64,000 nucleotides of DNA from an uncultured Roseburia sp. GTDB taxonomy: Bacteria; Bacillota; Clostridia; Lachnospirales; Lachnospiraceae. Of the stretch, positions 42,121 through 49,704 are shown one piece after another (position 1 is the first letter of the stretch; each line of letters opens with the position of its first letter). The notes beneath the pieces were generated by a model. It was not told the DNA's origin and did not search any database. It saw only the letters and a list, made by a program, of their open reading frames with translations. The translations under genes were made by a program, and so were the position numbers. The stretch covers positions 1 to 64,000 of the forward strand of contig CAKREH010000012.1 in assembly GCA_934317215.1 (NCBI GenBank), written 5' to 3'.

Positions 42121-42160
42121 GCCTTCCACTAAAGAGTAGCGCTTTTTCTTATATTATTCA

Positions 42161-42202
42161 AGATTGATTATCAATCTGGTAGAAAAAGTATCAGAATGAT
42201 AC
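42161..42202 (-). promoter_or_regulatory. Candidate operator upstream of the xdh operon (site 2)
   Basis: Minus strand AAAAAGTATCA-TTC-TGATACTTTTT is a perfect 11-bp palindrome, and a third TGATA lies 20 nt downstream within a second palindrome (AGATTGAT-A-ATCAATCT, 42161-42177). The arrangement matches site 1 at 32700-32732. Best candidate binder: the YgeV-like regulator encoded in between. Confidence 0.65.
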
Positions 42203-42211
42203 TTTTTTTAT

Positions 42212-42448
42212 TTAGATATATATCGCCACACTCTGTTCCGTCTCAATCCCTGATTTTTCAATTTCTTTACAGGATGCCTCATAATCCGCAGGCTCCATTC
42301 TCCACGCCAGTCCGCACCCTGCCGAAAGCTGCCTTGGAACCGGAATCAGCCGTCCTTTGATGGCATTCTTATTGCAATATTTTTCCATTGCCATTGCCGC
42401 TGATGTGGTATGAAATGTGATGATTCTGTAATTTTTCTTTTCTCTCAT
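42212..42448 (-). CDS. DUF3343 family protein, putative Se/S carrier
   Basis: 78 residues. The DUF3343 pattern is present: N-terminal Y-R-I-I-T-F-H-T-T-S-A-A-M-A-M-E, a middle R-L-I-P-V-P-R and SAGCGLAWRM with the single conserved Cys. These small proteins co-occur with SelD and YedF and are named putative Se/S carriers. It sits next to the selenium LysR gene and just upstream of the molybdenum hydroxylase operon. Confidence 0.88.
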   Translation of the reverse strand: MREKKNYRIITFHTTSAAMAMEKYCNKNAIKGRLIPVPRQLSAGCGLAWRMEPADYEASCKEIEKSGIETEQSVAIYI

Positions 42449-42688
42449 GGTCCGTCATCCCTGCTAACATTATTTCGTGATGTTAGAGCAAATATCACTA
42501 TTTATTATCTATATCATGCCTTTATCTTACAACATCTCGATCAGTGCTGCAATCCTTGTATTGGTCTATTCGATATCCCGCGCCATTTGCAATTTCTACT
42601 CTTTTAATTTTTCTATATACTTATTGTTTTTTTCTATAAACAGGCATAAAATACAATCAACAAATTTCTTATCAGGGAGAGTCACACC

Positions 42689-43591
42689 ATGGATATCCGC
42701 CAGCTTGAAGCATTTGTATATACTGTAAAAACCAAAAGTTTCTCGGAAGCAGCAAAAAGACTTTATCTGTCCCAGCCAACGATCAGTGCCCATATTCATG
42801 CACTCGAGCAGGAACTGCAGACGCAGCTCATCAGACGAACAACAAAAACATTATCCATAACTCCGGCAGGCATGCGGCTTTACGACTATGCGACCAGCAT
42901 TCTCACCCTCCAGCAAAAAGCCATAACTGAACTCTCTGATCACAATAAATCCGGTCTTCACATTGGCGCATCTTCCGTTCCATCACTCTATTCACTCCCG
43001 GAACTGCTTTCTGCCTACCATAAGGAAACACCCGACATACATTTCCACACTTACTGTTCTGACAGCCTGGATGTCATCCGCAAAGTAAATGACAACACAT
43101 TTGATGTCGGTTTTGTCGGCACGATCTGTGACAATACTTCCTGCGAATTTCTTCCTTACGCGTCCGATGAACTTGTCATCGCAACACCGGCAACACCACA
43201 TTTTAAAGCATACAAAGAACACCCTGACGCTTTAAAACAGCTGCTTTATGAGCCGTTCTTAATCCGTGAAGATAACTCCGGTACCCGTCAGGAAACGTTA
43301 AATTTTTTAAAAAGTATGGGGATTTCGATGGACGATCTGCATATCATTGCCATCATGAATGATCCGGATGCATTAAAGCAATGCATCATCTTAGGACTTG
43401 GCATCTCGATCCTTTCACGCGCTGCCGTGGAGGCTGATGCTGCACAGGAAAATTTGCTTGTATTCCCACTGGGGGATTCTGCTTTTTTGCGCAAACTCTA
43501 TATTGTTTATTCTCCTGACCCTTATATGCCGGAAAAAACAAGAAACTTTTTACATTTTATCAAAAACTATTATGAAATATCCCGCGCATAA
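42689..43591 (+). CDS. Selenium-metabolism-associated LysR-family regulator
   Basis: 300 residues: N-terminal HTH (MDIRQLEAFVYTVKTKSFSEAA, LSQPTISAHIHALE) and a LysR effector domain. It is divergent from the DUF3343 gene and beside selD and yedF, the setting typical of the LysR regulator associated with selenium metabolism. The effector is unknown. The last 22 nt overlap the 3' end of the convergent activase gene. Confidence 0.88.
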   Translation: MDIRQLEAFVYTVKTKSFSEAAKRLYLSQPTISAHIHALEQELQTQLIRRTTKTLSITPAGMRLYDYATSILTLQQKAITELSDHNKSGLHIGASSVPSLYSLPELLSAYHKETPDIHFHTYCSDSLDVIRKVNDNTFDVGFVGTICDNTSCEFLPYASDELVIATPATPHFKAYKEHPDALKQLLYEPFLIREDNSGTRQETLNFLKSMGISMDDLHIIAIMNDPDALKQCIILGLGISILSRAAVEADAAQENLLVFPLGDSAFLRKLYIVYSPDPYMPEKTRNFLHFIKNYYEISRA

Positions 43592-44118
43592 TGTGCTGCA
43601 CCGATCGCGCCTGCATATCTTGCCATCGGATCTGAGATCACCGTCATACCAATCTCCTGTCCTAACATTTCTATAAAATAGCCGCTCTCACACAAGCCAC
43701 CTGTCAGACATACTTTATGATCCGATGCATGCAGTCTTGCATACTCCTGTTTTACTTTTCGTGTAACAGAATTCAAAACCCCCCATGCAATATTTTCCTT
43801 TGAAGTTCCCCTGCCAATCAGTGCTACGATCTCAGATTCTGCAAAAACGGTACACATCGAACTGATCGACAGATTTTCCGTGCACATTGATGCGATCTGG
43901 TCTAATTCTTTTAATGATACGCAAAGCCGGTTCGCCATGATCTCAATAAATTTACCGGTTCCGGCAGAGCATTTGTCATTCATGAAAAATTCACCCACTC
44001 TGCCGCCATTTATGGAGATCACCTTGGTATCCTGTCCACCGATATCAATAACATCCAGTGATTCCTCACCAAACAGACAGACTGCCCCTCTCGCATGACA
44101 TATCATATTATTTTTCAC
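43570..44118 (-). CDS. Truncated acyl-CoA dehydratase activase (BadF/BcrA/HgdC ATPase family)
   Basis: 182 residues. The sequence begins near what would be residue 84 of a complete HgdC-type activase: C-H-A-R-G-A is followed by VIDIGGQDTKVI, FFMNDKCSAGTGKF, SSMCTVFAESEI and LTGGLCESGYF. The Cys residues that bridge the dimer's [4Fe-4S] cluster are kept, but the N-terminal half-domain with D-x-G-S-T-x-x-K is missing. It starts with GTG overlapping the selD stop by 4 nt (GTGA), so it is probably still translated. Function as an ATPase is doubtful; it may be a decaying gene or a repurposed half. Confidence 0.8.
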   Translation of the reverse strand: MKNNMICHARGAVCLFGEESLDVIDIGGQDTKVISINGGRVGEFFMNDKCSAGTGKFIEIMANRLCVSLKELDQIASMCTENLSISSMCTVFAESEIVALIGRGTSKENIAWGVLNSVTRKVKQEYARLHASDHKVCLTGGLCESGYFIEMLGQEIGMTVISDPMARYAGAIGAAHYARDIS

Positions 44119-45158
44119 ACAGATTTCTGCACATAAATCTCTTTTTCGTCTTTTGGAATGACCTCGCCCACAATAGAAGCAGGATGTCCCGCCTGTTTTA
44201 ACTCATCTGATAATGCATCCGCCTGCTGCCCTTCCACTGCGATCAGAAGTCCTCCGGAGGTCTGTGGATCAAACAGCACTTCTTCCATGGCAAACGATAC
44301 ATCATCAAAAGACACAAACTCCCCCACATGGTTGCGGTTTTTCTGTCCTGCTGCCGTTAACAAAAACTCATCCGCATAATCAAGTGCCTCTTTTATCACA
44401 GGTACCTGATCCGCAAAAATACGACAGGACAATTTCCCATCCATCATTTCATGCAGATGTCCCAGAAAACCAAAACCGGTCACATCCGTACATGCATGGA
44501 TCTCATATGAATGACAGATATGGGAAGCGTATTTATTCAGCATTGTCATGGATGCAACCGCCTGTTCCATGGCGGCAGCGGATGCCTCTTTTACACGGTT
44601 TGCAGTGCAGACAATTCCAACTCCGAGTTTTTTTGTTAAGATCAGTTTGTCTCCGGGTTTTCCCTGATTATTCGGATAGATCTTATCCGGATGCACAGTT
44701 CCCATGACAGAAAGTCCATACTTCACATCCGTATCGGCAATGGAATGACCGCCTGCAAGAGTTCCTCCCGCCTCAATGACTTTTTCGGAGCCGCCCCGCA
44801 TGATCTCACCTAAAATATTCAAATCCATACTCTCCGGAAAACATACGATATTTAATGCTGTCTTTACTTCACCGCCCATCGCATAGATATCGCTGAGCGC
44901 ATTTGCTGCCGCAATCTTTCCAAAGGTATACGGATCATCCACCATTGGTGGGAAAAAATCAAGTGTCTGTACGATTGCCGTATCATCAGAAATACGATAA
45001 ACTGCCGCATCATCCTTGCTGTCATATCCGATCAGAAGATCCTCATCTGCCGGTCCTTTCGGCAAACGCTCTAACACTCTGCTTAAGATGCCTGCACCGA
45101 GCTTTGCCGTGCAGCCGCCTCCCTTACAAAATATGATTTTTTCCTGATTTTGCTCCAT
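44115..45158 (-). CDS. selD: Selenide, water dikinase
   Basis: 347 residues. It makes selenophosphate from selenide and ATP. Catalytic Cys16 and Lys19 lie in C-K-G-G-G-C-T-A-K-L, followed by the ATP-binding DLLIGYDSKDDAAVY, FFPPMVDDPYTFGKIAAANALSD, GGHSIAD and TDVTGFGFLGHL. The active site is Cys, not selenocysteine. Neither selA, selB nor tRNA-Sec is in the window, so selenophosphate probably serves the labile selenium cofactor of the molybdenum hydroxylase. Confidence 0.95.
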   Translation of the reverse strand: MEQNQEKIIFCKGGGCTAKLGAGILSRVLERLPKGPADEDLLIGYDSKDDAAVYRISDDTAIVQTLDFFPPMVDDPYTFGKIAAANALSDIYAMGGEVKTALNIVCFPESMDLNILGEIMRGGSEKVIEAGGTLAGGHSIADTDVKYGLSVMGTVHPDKIYPNNQGKPGDKLILTKKLGVGIVCTANRVKEASAAAMEQAVASMTMLNKYASHICHSYEIHACTDVTGFGFLGHLHEMMDGKLSCRIFADQVPVIKEALDYADEFLLTAAGQKNRNHVGEFVSFDDVSFAMEEVLFDPQTSGGLLIAVEGQQADALSDELKQAGHPASIVGEVIPKDEKEIYVQKSV

Positions 45159-45196
45159 ATCTGTCTTACACCTCCGTGATCTGTGCAGTCTCTGTT

Positions 45197-45415
45197 TTAT
45201 GCCTGAAAGGTTATCTCAAATCCTTCTTTTGTCTCAACTGTACGGCTTTCCTTTTTCTGATATACTAACATTTTTTCAATATTAGTTCTAGTATGAGCCT
45301 CATCCCCAATGACTTTAATTGTCTTTCCCGGATTTTCATCCATTGCATCCATCGTAAGCATCACCGGTTCCGGACAGGACAAACCTCTTACATCTATTTC
45401 TATCACATCTCCCAT
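45197..45415 (-). CDS. TusA-family sulfurtransferase-like protein
   Basis: 72 residues from ATG 45415 (GGAG 6 nt upstream; the ATG 12 nt earlier overlaps the ribosome site). TusA/SirA fold with D-V-R-G-L-S-C-P-E-P-V, whose Cys carries persulfide or perselenide. It stands between yedE and selD, so a role in passing sulfur or selenium from the transporter to SelD is likely. Confidence 0.9.
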   Translation of the reverse strand: MGDVIEIDVRGLSCPEPVMLTMDAMDENPGKTIKVIGDEAHTRTNIEKMLVYQKKESRTVETKEGFEITFQA

Positions 45416-45462
45416 GTTAATCTCCATTCCTGCGTCTTTTTTGCGCTATTCCTGCATATCCT

Positions 45463-46563
45463 CTATTTTACACTTTTCAGTTCTCTCTTATTTGTCGCTG
45501 CAATGATAAATAATACGATAATACATACAACAACCGCTGCTTTTCCTGCAAATGCCGGACCACCTGCCACGGCTGCCTCCGTCTCAGTTGCCGCTTTTGC
45601 AGCTGCACCTGCCAGTCCAAAGTTATGTGCAAAAGCAGCTCCAAGCAGCATTCCCACAAAAGTGACTGCACTGTCAGAAGATCCCTGACCTGCTAAAATC
45701 AGCTGACGCAGCGGACATCCTCCAGCTAAGACTGCGGCAAATCCTACTACATACATGCCAAGGATATTCCACAGATGCTCGGAATGTGCGATAGGCTGAC
45801 CTGTAAAACTAAGATGAAAATTTCCTGTCACAATATTGTAAACTAACATCACTACAAACAGACCACCAATAATACTGATCAGATCAAAATTTTTCATAAT
45901 GATCACGTCACGGATACTTCCGGCAAAACACATTCTGCTTTTCTGTGCAAGTGCCCCAATCACAAGTGCTGCAATCAGAGAAATAATGACTGGCGCATGC
46001 TTACTTCCCGGTCCCTCTGTACTGACCGCAAATGCGCTGGTTGTAACGCTAAAAATAAATAAAACAATCAAAGCCACCGGCAGCACGTATCCACTCTCTT
46101 TCTTCGTCTCATATGCTCTTCCCAGTGTAAATCCTTTCCGCAAAAAGAAAGTTCCGGTTGCAACTCCTCCTGCAAAACCGATCAGTGCCACATATGCATT
46201 CAGATCTCCCGCAGACATACGCAGGATCATGCGCAGCGGGCATCCTAAAAAGACCAATGCCCCGATCATCATTGCAAACCCGAGAATAAAACGAATCATC
46301 GGTGACGATCCTGCCGTTGCCTTATATTCTTTTGTTGCAAGCGAAATTACAAAAGAACCTACAACAAATCCCACAATTTCCGGTCTGAAATACTGCACGG
46401 GTGCCGCGGAATGAAGTTTCAGTCCACCTGCAATATCACGTACAAAACATGCCACACAGATTGCCATATTTCCCGGGTTTCCAAAGTATGCCAGTAATGC
46501 AGCCAGCACTCCCACAATTGCTCCTGCAATTGCCAGCTTCCATGGTTTGTCAAACAGTTTCAT
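45463..46563 (-). CDS. yedE: YedE-family putative selenium transporter
   Basis: 366 residues from ATG 46563 (AAGGAG before it). About ten membrane segments in two related halves, each with a conserved Cys motif: VFLGCPLRMILR and LAGGCPLRQLILAGQG, plus CVACFVRDIAGG and SRMCFAGSIRD. These are the YeeE/YedE hallmarks; the longer YedE form is tied to selenium metabolism. It has its own promoter and a short leader with a terminator hairpin. Confidence 0.92.
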   Translation of the reverse strand: MKLFDKPWKLAIAGAIVGVLAALLAYFGNPGNMAICVACFVRDIAGGLKLHSAAPVQYFRPEIVGFVVGSFVISLATKEYKATAGSSPMIRFILGFAMMIGALVFLGCPLRMILRMSAGDLNAYVALIGFAGGVATGTFFLRKGFTLGRAYETKKESGYVLPVALIVLFIFSVTTSAFAVSTEGPGSKHAPVIISLIAALVIGALAQKSRMCFAGSIRDVIIMKNFDLISIIGGLFVVMLVYNIVTGNFHLSFTGQPIAHSEHLWNILGMYVVGFAAVLAGGCPLRQLILAGQGSSDSAVTFVGMLLGAAFAHNFGLAGAAAKAATETEAAVAGGPAFAGKAAVVVCIIVLFIIAATNKRELKSVK

Positions 46564-46582
46564 AACAATTTTCTCCTTCCGT

Positions 46583-46622
46583 AAAAAAAGCGTTACCAAT
46601 GCTGGTAACGCCCTCGTTATTT
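46583..46622 (-). promoter_or_regulatory. yedE leader: 5' ATAACGAGGG box plus terminator hairpin
   Basis: On the minus strand ATAACGAGGG (46620-46611) begins about 10 nt after the -10 box, so it should be at the very 5' end of the mRNA. It runs into GCGTTACC/GGTAACGC (46611-46604 with 46597-46590) with a 6-nt loop and a U7 run. The same box and a hairpin with different pairs occur before yedF (48955-48999). Likely a transcription attenuator for selenium genes. Confidence 0.7.
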
Positions 46623-46630
46623 TTTTTTAA

Positions 46631-46659
46631 AGTATAACAGTTTTTGCGGAATGTGTGAA
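46631..46659 (-). promoter_or_regulatory. Promoter of yedE
   Basis: Minus strand TTCACA (46659-46654), a 17-nt spacer and TATACT (46636-46631). The sequence GTTATACTT around the -10 is shared with the yedF promoter. Confidence 0.65.
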
Positions 46660-46708
46660 ATTGAAATTTGTGATATTGATGGGAGATTTATTGAGATTTT
46701 CTATAAAT

Positions 46709-47059
46709 TCAATTTTCAAAATATTTCTCAAACAACGTCTGCGCATCCTTCTTTAACTCCGCATCCATCGCCTGATACCGTTCTAAAAAATCCTTTCCCT
46801 GTTCCGTCAATACCATATTGCCACCGCCTTTTCCACCACTATTTCCAGTCATAAGCGAAAAGCCAAGTTCATTTTCAGCGCGTTTTACGATTTTCCAACC
46901 TTTCGAATATGCCATCTGCATCTGACGGCACGCCTCAGAAAGCGATCCCGTCTTCTCCACAAGTTCCATAATCTGCGCCACACCGGGACCAAAAATAAGC
47001 TCATCTCCATAAATACGCAGCCTCACCTGTCCATGAAGCTTTCTTTTTTCCAAACTCAT
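46709..47059 (-). CDS. ModE-like winged-helix regulator, DNA-binding domain only
   Basis: 116 residues from ATG 47059 (GAGGATAGAC before it). An in-frame ATG at 47107 overlaps the upstream stop (ATGA) and is an alternative start. It matches the N-terminal domain of ModE: LRIYGDELIFGPGVAQIMELVEKTGSL, SEACRQMQMAYSKGWKIVKRAE and a G-N-S-G-G-K-G-G-G wing. The molybdate-binding C-terminal domains are absent. It is in a selenium operon, so it may couple molybdenum and selenium supply. Confidence 0.88.
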   Translation of the reverse strand: MSLEKRKLHGQVRLRIYGDELIFGPGVAQIMELVEKTGSLSEACRQMQMAYSKGWKIVKRAENELGFSLMTGNSGGKGGGNMVLTEQGKDFLERYQAMDAELKKDAQTLFEKYFEN

Positions 47060-47103
47060 GTCTATCCTCTTTTCTTTGCCACTTATTGCGCAGACCCTTT
47101 CCG

Positions 47104-48243
47104 TCATGTTTCCTCCGCAATCTCCCTCACAGCTCTCACCGCAGCATCCACTTCCTCATCTGTATTAAAATGGGAAAAGCTGAATCTTACAGCCCCCTGC
47201 TCTTTTGTTCCAAGCGCCTCATGCATCAAAGGCGCACAGTGTGCTCCTGCGCGGACTGCAATCTCATAATCTTCCCAGAGCCAATCACTCACACTGCCGG
47301 AATCTAAATCTCTGATATTTAATGAGACAACAGCCACTCTGTTTTTCGTTGTAAAATCTCCATAAATCGTCACGCCGGAAATATCTTTTACACCATTATA
47401 AAACCGGTCTGCCAGAGCCATTTCCTGCTTGCAGATCGTACCAATGTCCGTTTTTTGCAGATAACCCAAAGCAGCGTACAATCCGGCTATTCCATGTCCG
47501 TTTAATGTTCCCGCTTCAAGCGCGGCCGGCATTTCTTCCGGCTGCGTTTTACTGTAACTTTGAACTCCGGTTCCTCCCGTTAAAAGTGGCCGGATATCCA
47601 CGCCCTTCCGTACATAAATTCCCCCGGTTCCCTGCGGGCCAAGCAAGCCTTTATGACCGGTAAAACATAGTACATCAATATTTTGTTTCTGCACATCGAT
47701 CGGCAGGACACCTGCCGTCTGGGCAGCATCAACGACAAACAACAGATGATGCTTTTGTGTAAAAGACGCAATACGATCTAAATCTGTCACATTACCTGTC
47801 AGATTTGACGCATGCGTGATCACAACTGCTTTCGTATCCGGCCGATACGCATGTTCCAGTTCATTATATGCAATCCGCCCCTTAGAATCTGCGGAAAGAT
47901 ACGTTACTTTCACACCACGCTGTTCCATCAGATACAACGGACGCAATACAGAATTATGCTCACAGACCGATGTGATCACATGATCTCCCGGCTCAAACAA
48001 TCCCTGGATCGCAATGTTTAACGACTCTGTCACATTACTTGTAAATGCAATACGGGATGCATCTTGTGCATGAAATAATTCTGCAAGCCGCTCCCGGGTT
48101 CCATAAATGATCCTCGATGCATCGAGTGTTGCCGCATGCGCTCCTCTTCCCGCATTTCCAAGTGTATGAAACGCTTCCATGACGGCTTGTTCCACCTCCG
48201 GTGGTTTTGGAAATGTAGTTGCCGCATTATCCAGATAAATCAT
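47104..48243 (-). CDS. Class V aminotransferase, cysteine desulfurase/selenocysteine lyase-like
   Basis: 379 residues. PLP enzyme with the NifS/CsdB layout: YLDNAATTFPKPPEV, SNVTESLNIAIQGL, EHNSVLRPLYLME, the PLP Lys in CFTGHKGLLGPQGTGGIYV and the reactive Cys in RAGAHCAPLMHEALGT. It releases sulfur from cysteine or selenium from selenocysteine. It overlaps yedF by 4 nt (ATGA), and the pairing with SelD and YedF favours selenium delivery. Confidence 0.92.
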   Translation of the reverse strand: MIYLDNAATTFPKPPEVEQAVMEAFHTLGNAGRGAHAATLDASRIIYGTRERLAELFHAQDASRIAFTSNVTESLNIAIQGLFEPGDHVITSVCEHNSVLRPLYLMEQRGVKVTYLSADSKGRIAYNELEHAYRPDTKAVVITHASNLTGNVTDLDRIASFTQKHHLLFVVDAAQTAGVLPIDVQKQNIDVLCFTGHKGLLGPQGTGGIYVRKGVDIRPLLTGGTGVQSYSKTQPEEMPAALEAGTLNGHGIAGLYAALGYLQKTDIGTICKQEMALADRFYNGVKDISGVTIYGDFTTKNRVAVVSLNIRDLDSGSVSDWLWEDYEIAVRAGAHCAPLMHEALGTKEQGAVRFSFSHFNTDEEVDAAVRAVREIAEET

Positions 48244-48869
48244 GGTTTTATAATATTTCCTGCCTGCGTCATTTTCTCAGCGATGACATACATATTCGTT
48301 ACGCTTCCCACCTGAAGCTTATCCGTCAGACCGTAGTGATTAAGGCAGGTACCGCAGGTTAAAATCTCCACGCCCTGAGCCTCTAACGATTTCAAATCCT
48401 CTAATGTCGGTGATTCCTCACAGGTCAGTTTTGCTCCTCCATTATAAAAAAGCATTGTTTTCGGGAGCACATCCTGCTCTGTCAGCGCATAAATAAATCC
48501 TTTGATGAGTACCTTTCCAAGTTCCTCATCACCCTCGCCCATATGATCTGCAGAGATCACAACAACCGTATTTCCATGGATTGCATTTGGAGCACAGGTT
48601 TCTTTTTCTGTGTCTGTTGCGTTCATTGCATCACTCTGGTTTTCTGCTCCTTCTCCAATCTCCATCGTCACTTTATACTGTCCCTCTGTGATTTTCTCAG
48701 ACTTCACGCCATAACCCTTCTGGTTTGCCATCTTCGTCAGGTTCTGAACCGCGATCTCGTTATCCACCAGTGTCTCCACAACACCGGAATCTTTAAGTTC
48801 TTTGATTGCATTTTTTGTTTTTACCACCGGAATCGGGCAGGTATCGCCCATTGCATTTACTGTGAGCAT
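48240..48869 (-). CDS. yedF: Selenium metabolism protein YedF
   Basis: 209 residues: an N-terminal TusA-like domain (M-G-D-T-C-P-I-P-V-V-K-T-K-N-A-I, residues 7-22) and a C-terminal DsrE-like domain (about 95-205, with VVISADHMGEGDEELGKVL, FYNGGAKL and TCGTCLNHYGL). This two-domain form is the YedF group found with SelD. It probably carries reduced selenium. First gene after the leader at 48955-49013. Confidence 0.93.
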   Translation of the reverse strand: MLTVNAMGDTCPIPVVKTKNAIKELKDSGVVETLVDNEIAVQNLTKMANQKGYGVKSEKITEGQYKVTMEIGEGAENQSDAMNATDTEKETCAPNAIHGNTVVVISADHMGEGDEELGKVLIKGFIYALTEQDVLPKTMLFYNGGAKLTCEESPTLEDLKSLEAQGVEILTCGTCLNHYGLTDKLQVGSVTNMYVIAEKMTQAGNIIKP

Positions 48870-48954
48870 ATTTTCTCCACCTTTCTGCCATATTTACGGC
48901 ATTCTTTCACATTATTTTTATGAAAATCTATATCTTTGAAAATCAGACTTTCAT

Positions 48955-48999
48955 CAAAAAAGGGCATTACGGAATCCCTCCAGTAACACCCTCGTTATC
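48955..48999 (-). promoter_or_regulatory. yedF leader: 5' ATAACGAGGG box plus terminator hairpin
   Basis: Minus strand ATAACGAGGG (48998-48989) starts about 9 nt past the -10 box and merges into a stem GGGTGTTAC/GTAATGCCC (with two G-U pairs) extended by GGA/TCC, then a U6 run. The same 5' box precedes yedE. The hairpin arms differ from those of the yedE leader while still pairing. Confidence 0.7.
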
Positions 49000-49007
49000 T
49001 TTTGCTA

Positions 49008-49036
49008 AGTATAACACTATTTTCCCATCTTGAAAA
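49008..49036 (-). promoter_or_regulatory. Promoter of the yedF operon
   Basis: Minus strand TATACT (49013-49008) within GTTATACTT, with a weak -35 (TTTTCA) 17 nt upstream. The weak -35 hints that an activator, perhaps the LysR protein, assists. Confidence 0.55.
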
Positions 49037-49063
49037 TAGTATTTTTTTAACGTCACGCAAATA

Positions 49064-49564
49064 TCATCTCCGAGCACACTCCCCATCTCTCCCCAACAAA
49101 ATATCCATCCCATGTTCCAACGAATCTAAGATATAAGTCAGGCTCTCCTCGACCGCTTTCGGACTTCCCGGCAGATTTACGATCAGGGACTGCCCACGGA
49201 TCGCACTTATACCACGGCTTAACATGGCACGCTTCGTAATTGTCATGCTGTAAGCCCGGATTGCCTCAGCAATTCCGGGGGCATTCCGGTCACAAACCGC
49301 AAGTGTTGCCTCCGGTGTCACATCCCGCAGGGAAAATCCCGTTCCGCCTGTGGTCAGAATAAGATTGCAGCCACATGTATCTGAAAGACGTATCATTTCC
49401 TGTTCCAATTCCGTCTGCTCATCCGGCAGCACTTTATAAGATACCACCTCGTATTTTTCTGCCGGAAGAAGTTCTTTTATCCTTCTTCCACTGATGTCCT
49501 CGCGCTCTCCCTTTGATCCTTTGTCGCTTGCTGTTATAATTCCTACTGTGTATTTATTGTCCAT
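49064..49564 (-). CDS. mogA: Molybdopterin adenylyltransferase, MogA/MoaB type
   Basis: 166 residues from ATG 49564 (GGAG 6 nt upstream). MoCF-biosynthesis domain: VGIITASDKGSKGERED, LILTTGGTGFSLRDVTPEA, SRGISAIRGQSLIVNLPGSP and a C-terminal D-x-L-x-H-x-x-x-L. It activates molybdopterin by adenylation before Mo insertion by MoeA. It follows moaC across a 140-nt gap with a hairpin. Confidence 0.92.
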   Translation of the reverse strand: MDNKYTVGIITASDKGSKGEREDISGRRIKELLPAEKYEVVSYKVLPDEQTELEQEMIRLSDTCGCNLILTTGGTGFSLRDVTPEATLAVCDRNAPGIAEAIRAYSMTITKRAMLSRGISAIRGQSLIVNLPGSPKAVEESLTYILDSLEHGMDILLGRDGECARR

Positions 49565-49640
49565 CTTAATCTCCATTTCTGAGCAGCTTATTATAAAAAG
49601 GCGATGAGAATTTCAACTTTTCGGAGGCATGTTTTTCCTT

Positions 49641-49690
49641 TTCCCACAAAGCTATTTGTTGTTGCTCCAAAACAAATAGCCGTGCGGGAA
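49641..49690. terminator. Hairpin between moaC and mogA
   Basis: Perfect 10-bp stem GCTATTTGTT (49651-49660)/AACAAATAGC (49671-49680) with a 10-nt loop, extended by TTCCC/GGGAA at the outside. A clear U-run is absent, so it may stabilise mRNA rather than terminate. Confidence 0.55.
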
Positions 49691-49704
49691 ATAAGCTATC
49701 AATC

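Noticed and set aside
42024..42260. Purine (guanine/xanthine type) riboswitch before the xdh operon
   Set aside because: The leader has hairpins and a terminator, but no three-way junction or the conserved TATA...GTTT/loop-loop motifs of purine aptamers can be seen.
44115..45158. SelD as a selenoprotein with in-frame UGA
   Set aside because: The active-site position is an ordinary Cys codon, and no interrupting TGA with a hairpin was found in this or the other redox genes.
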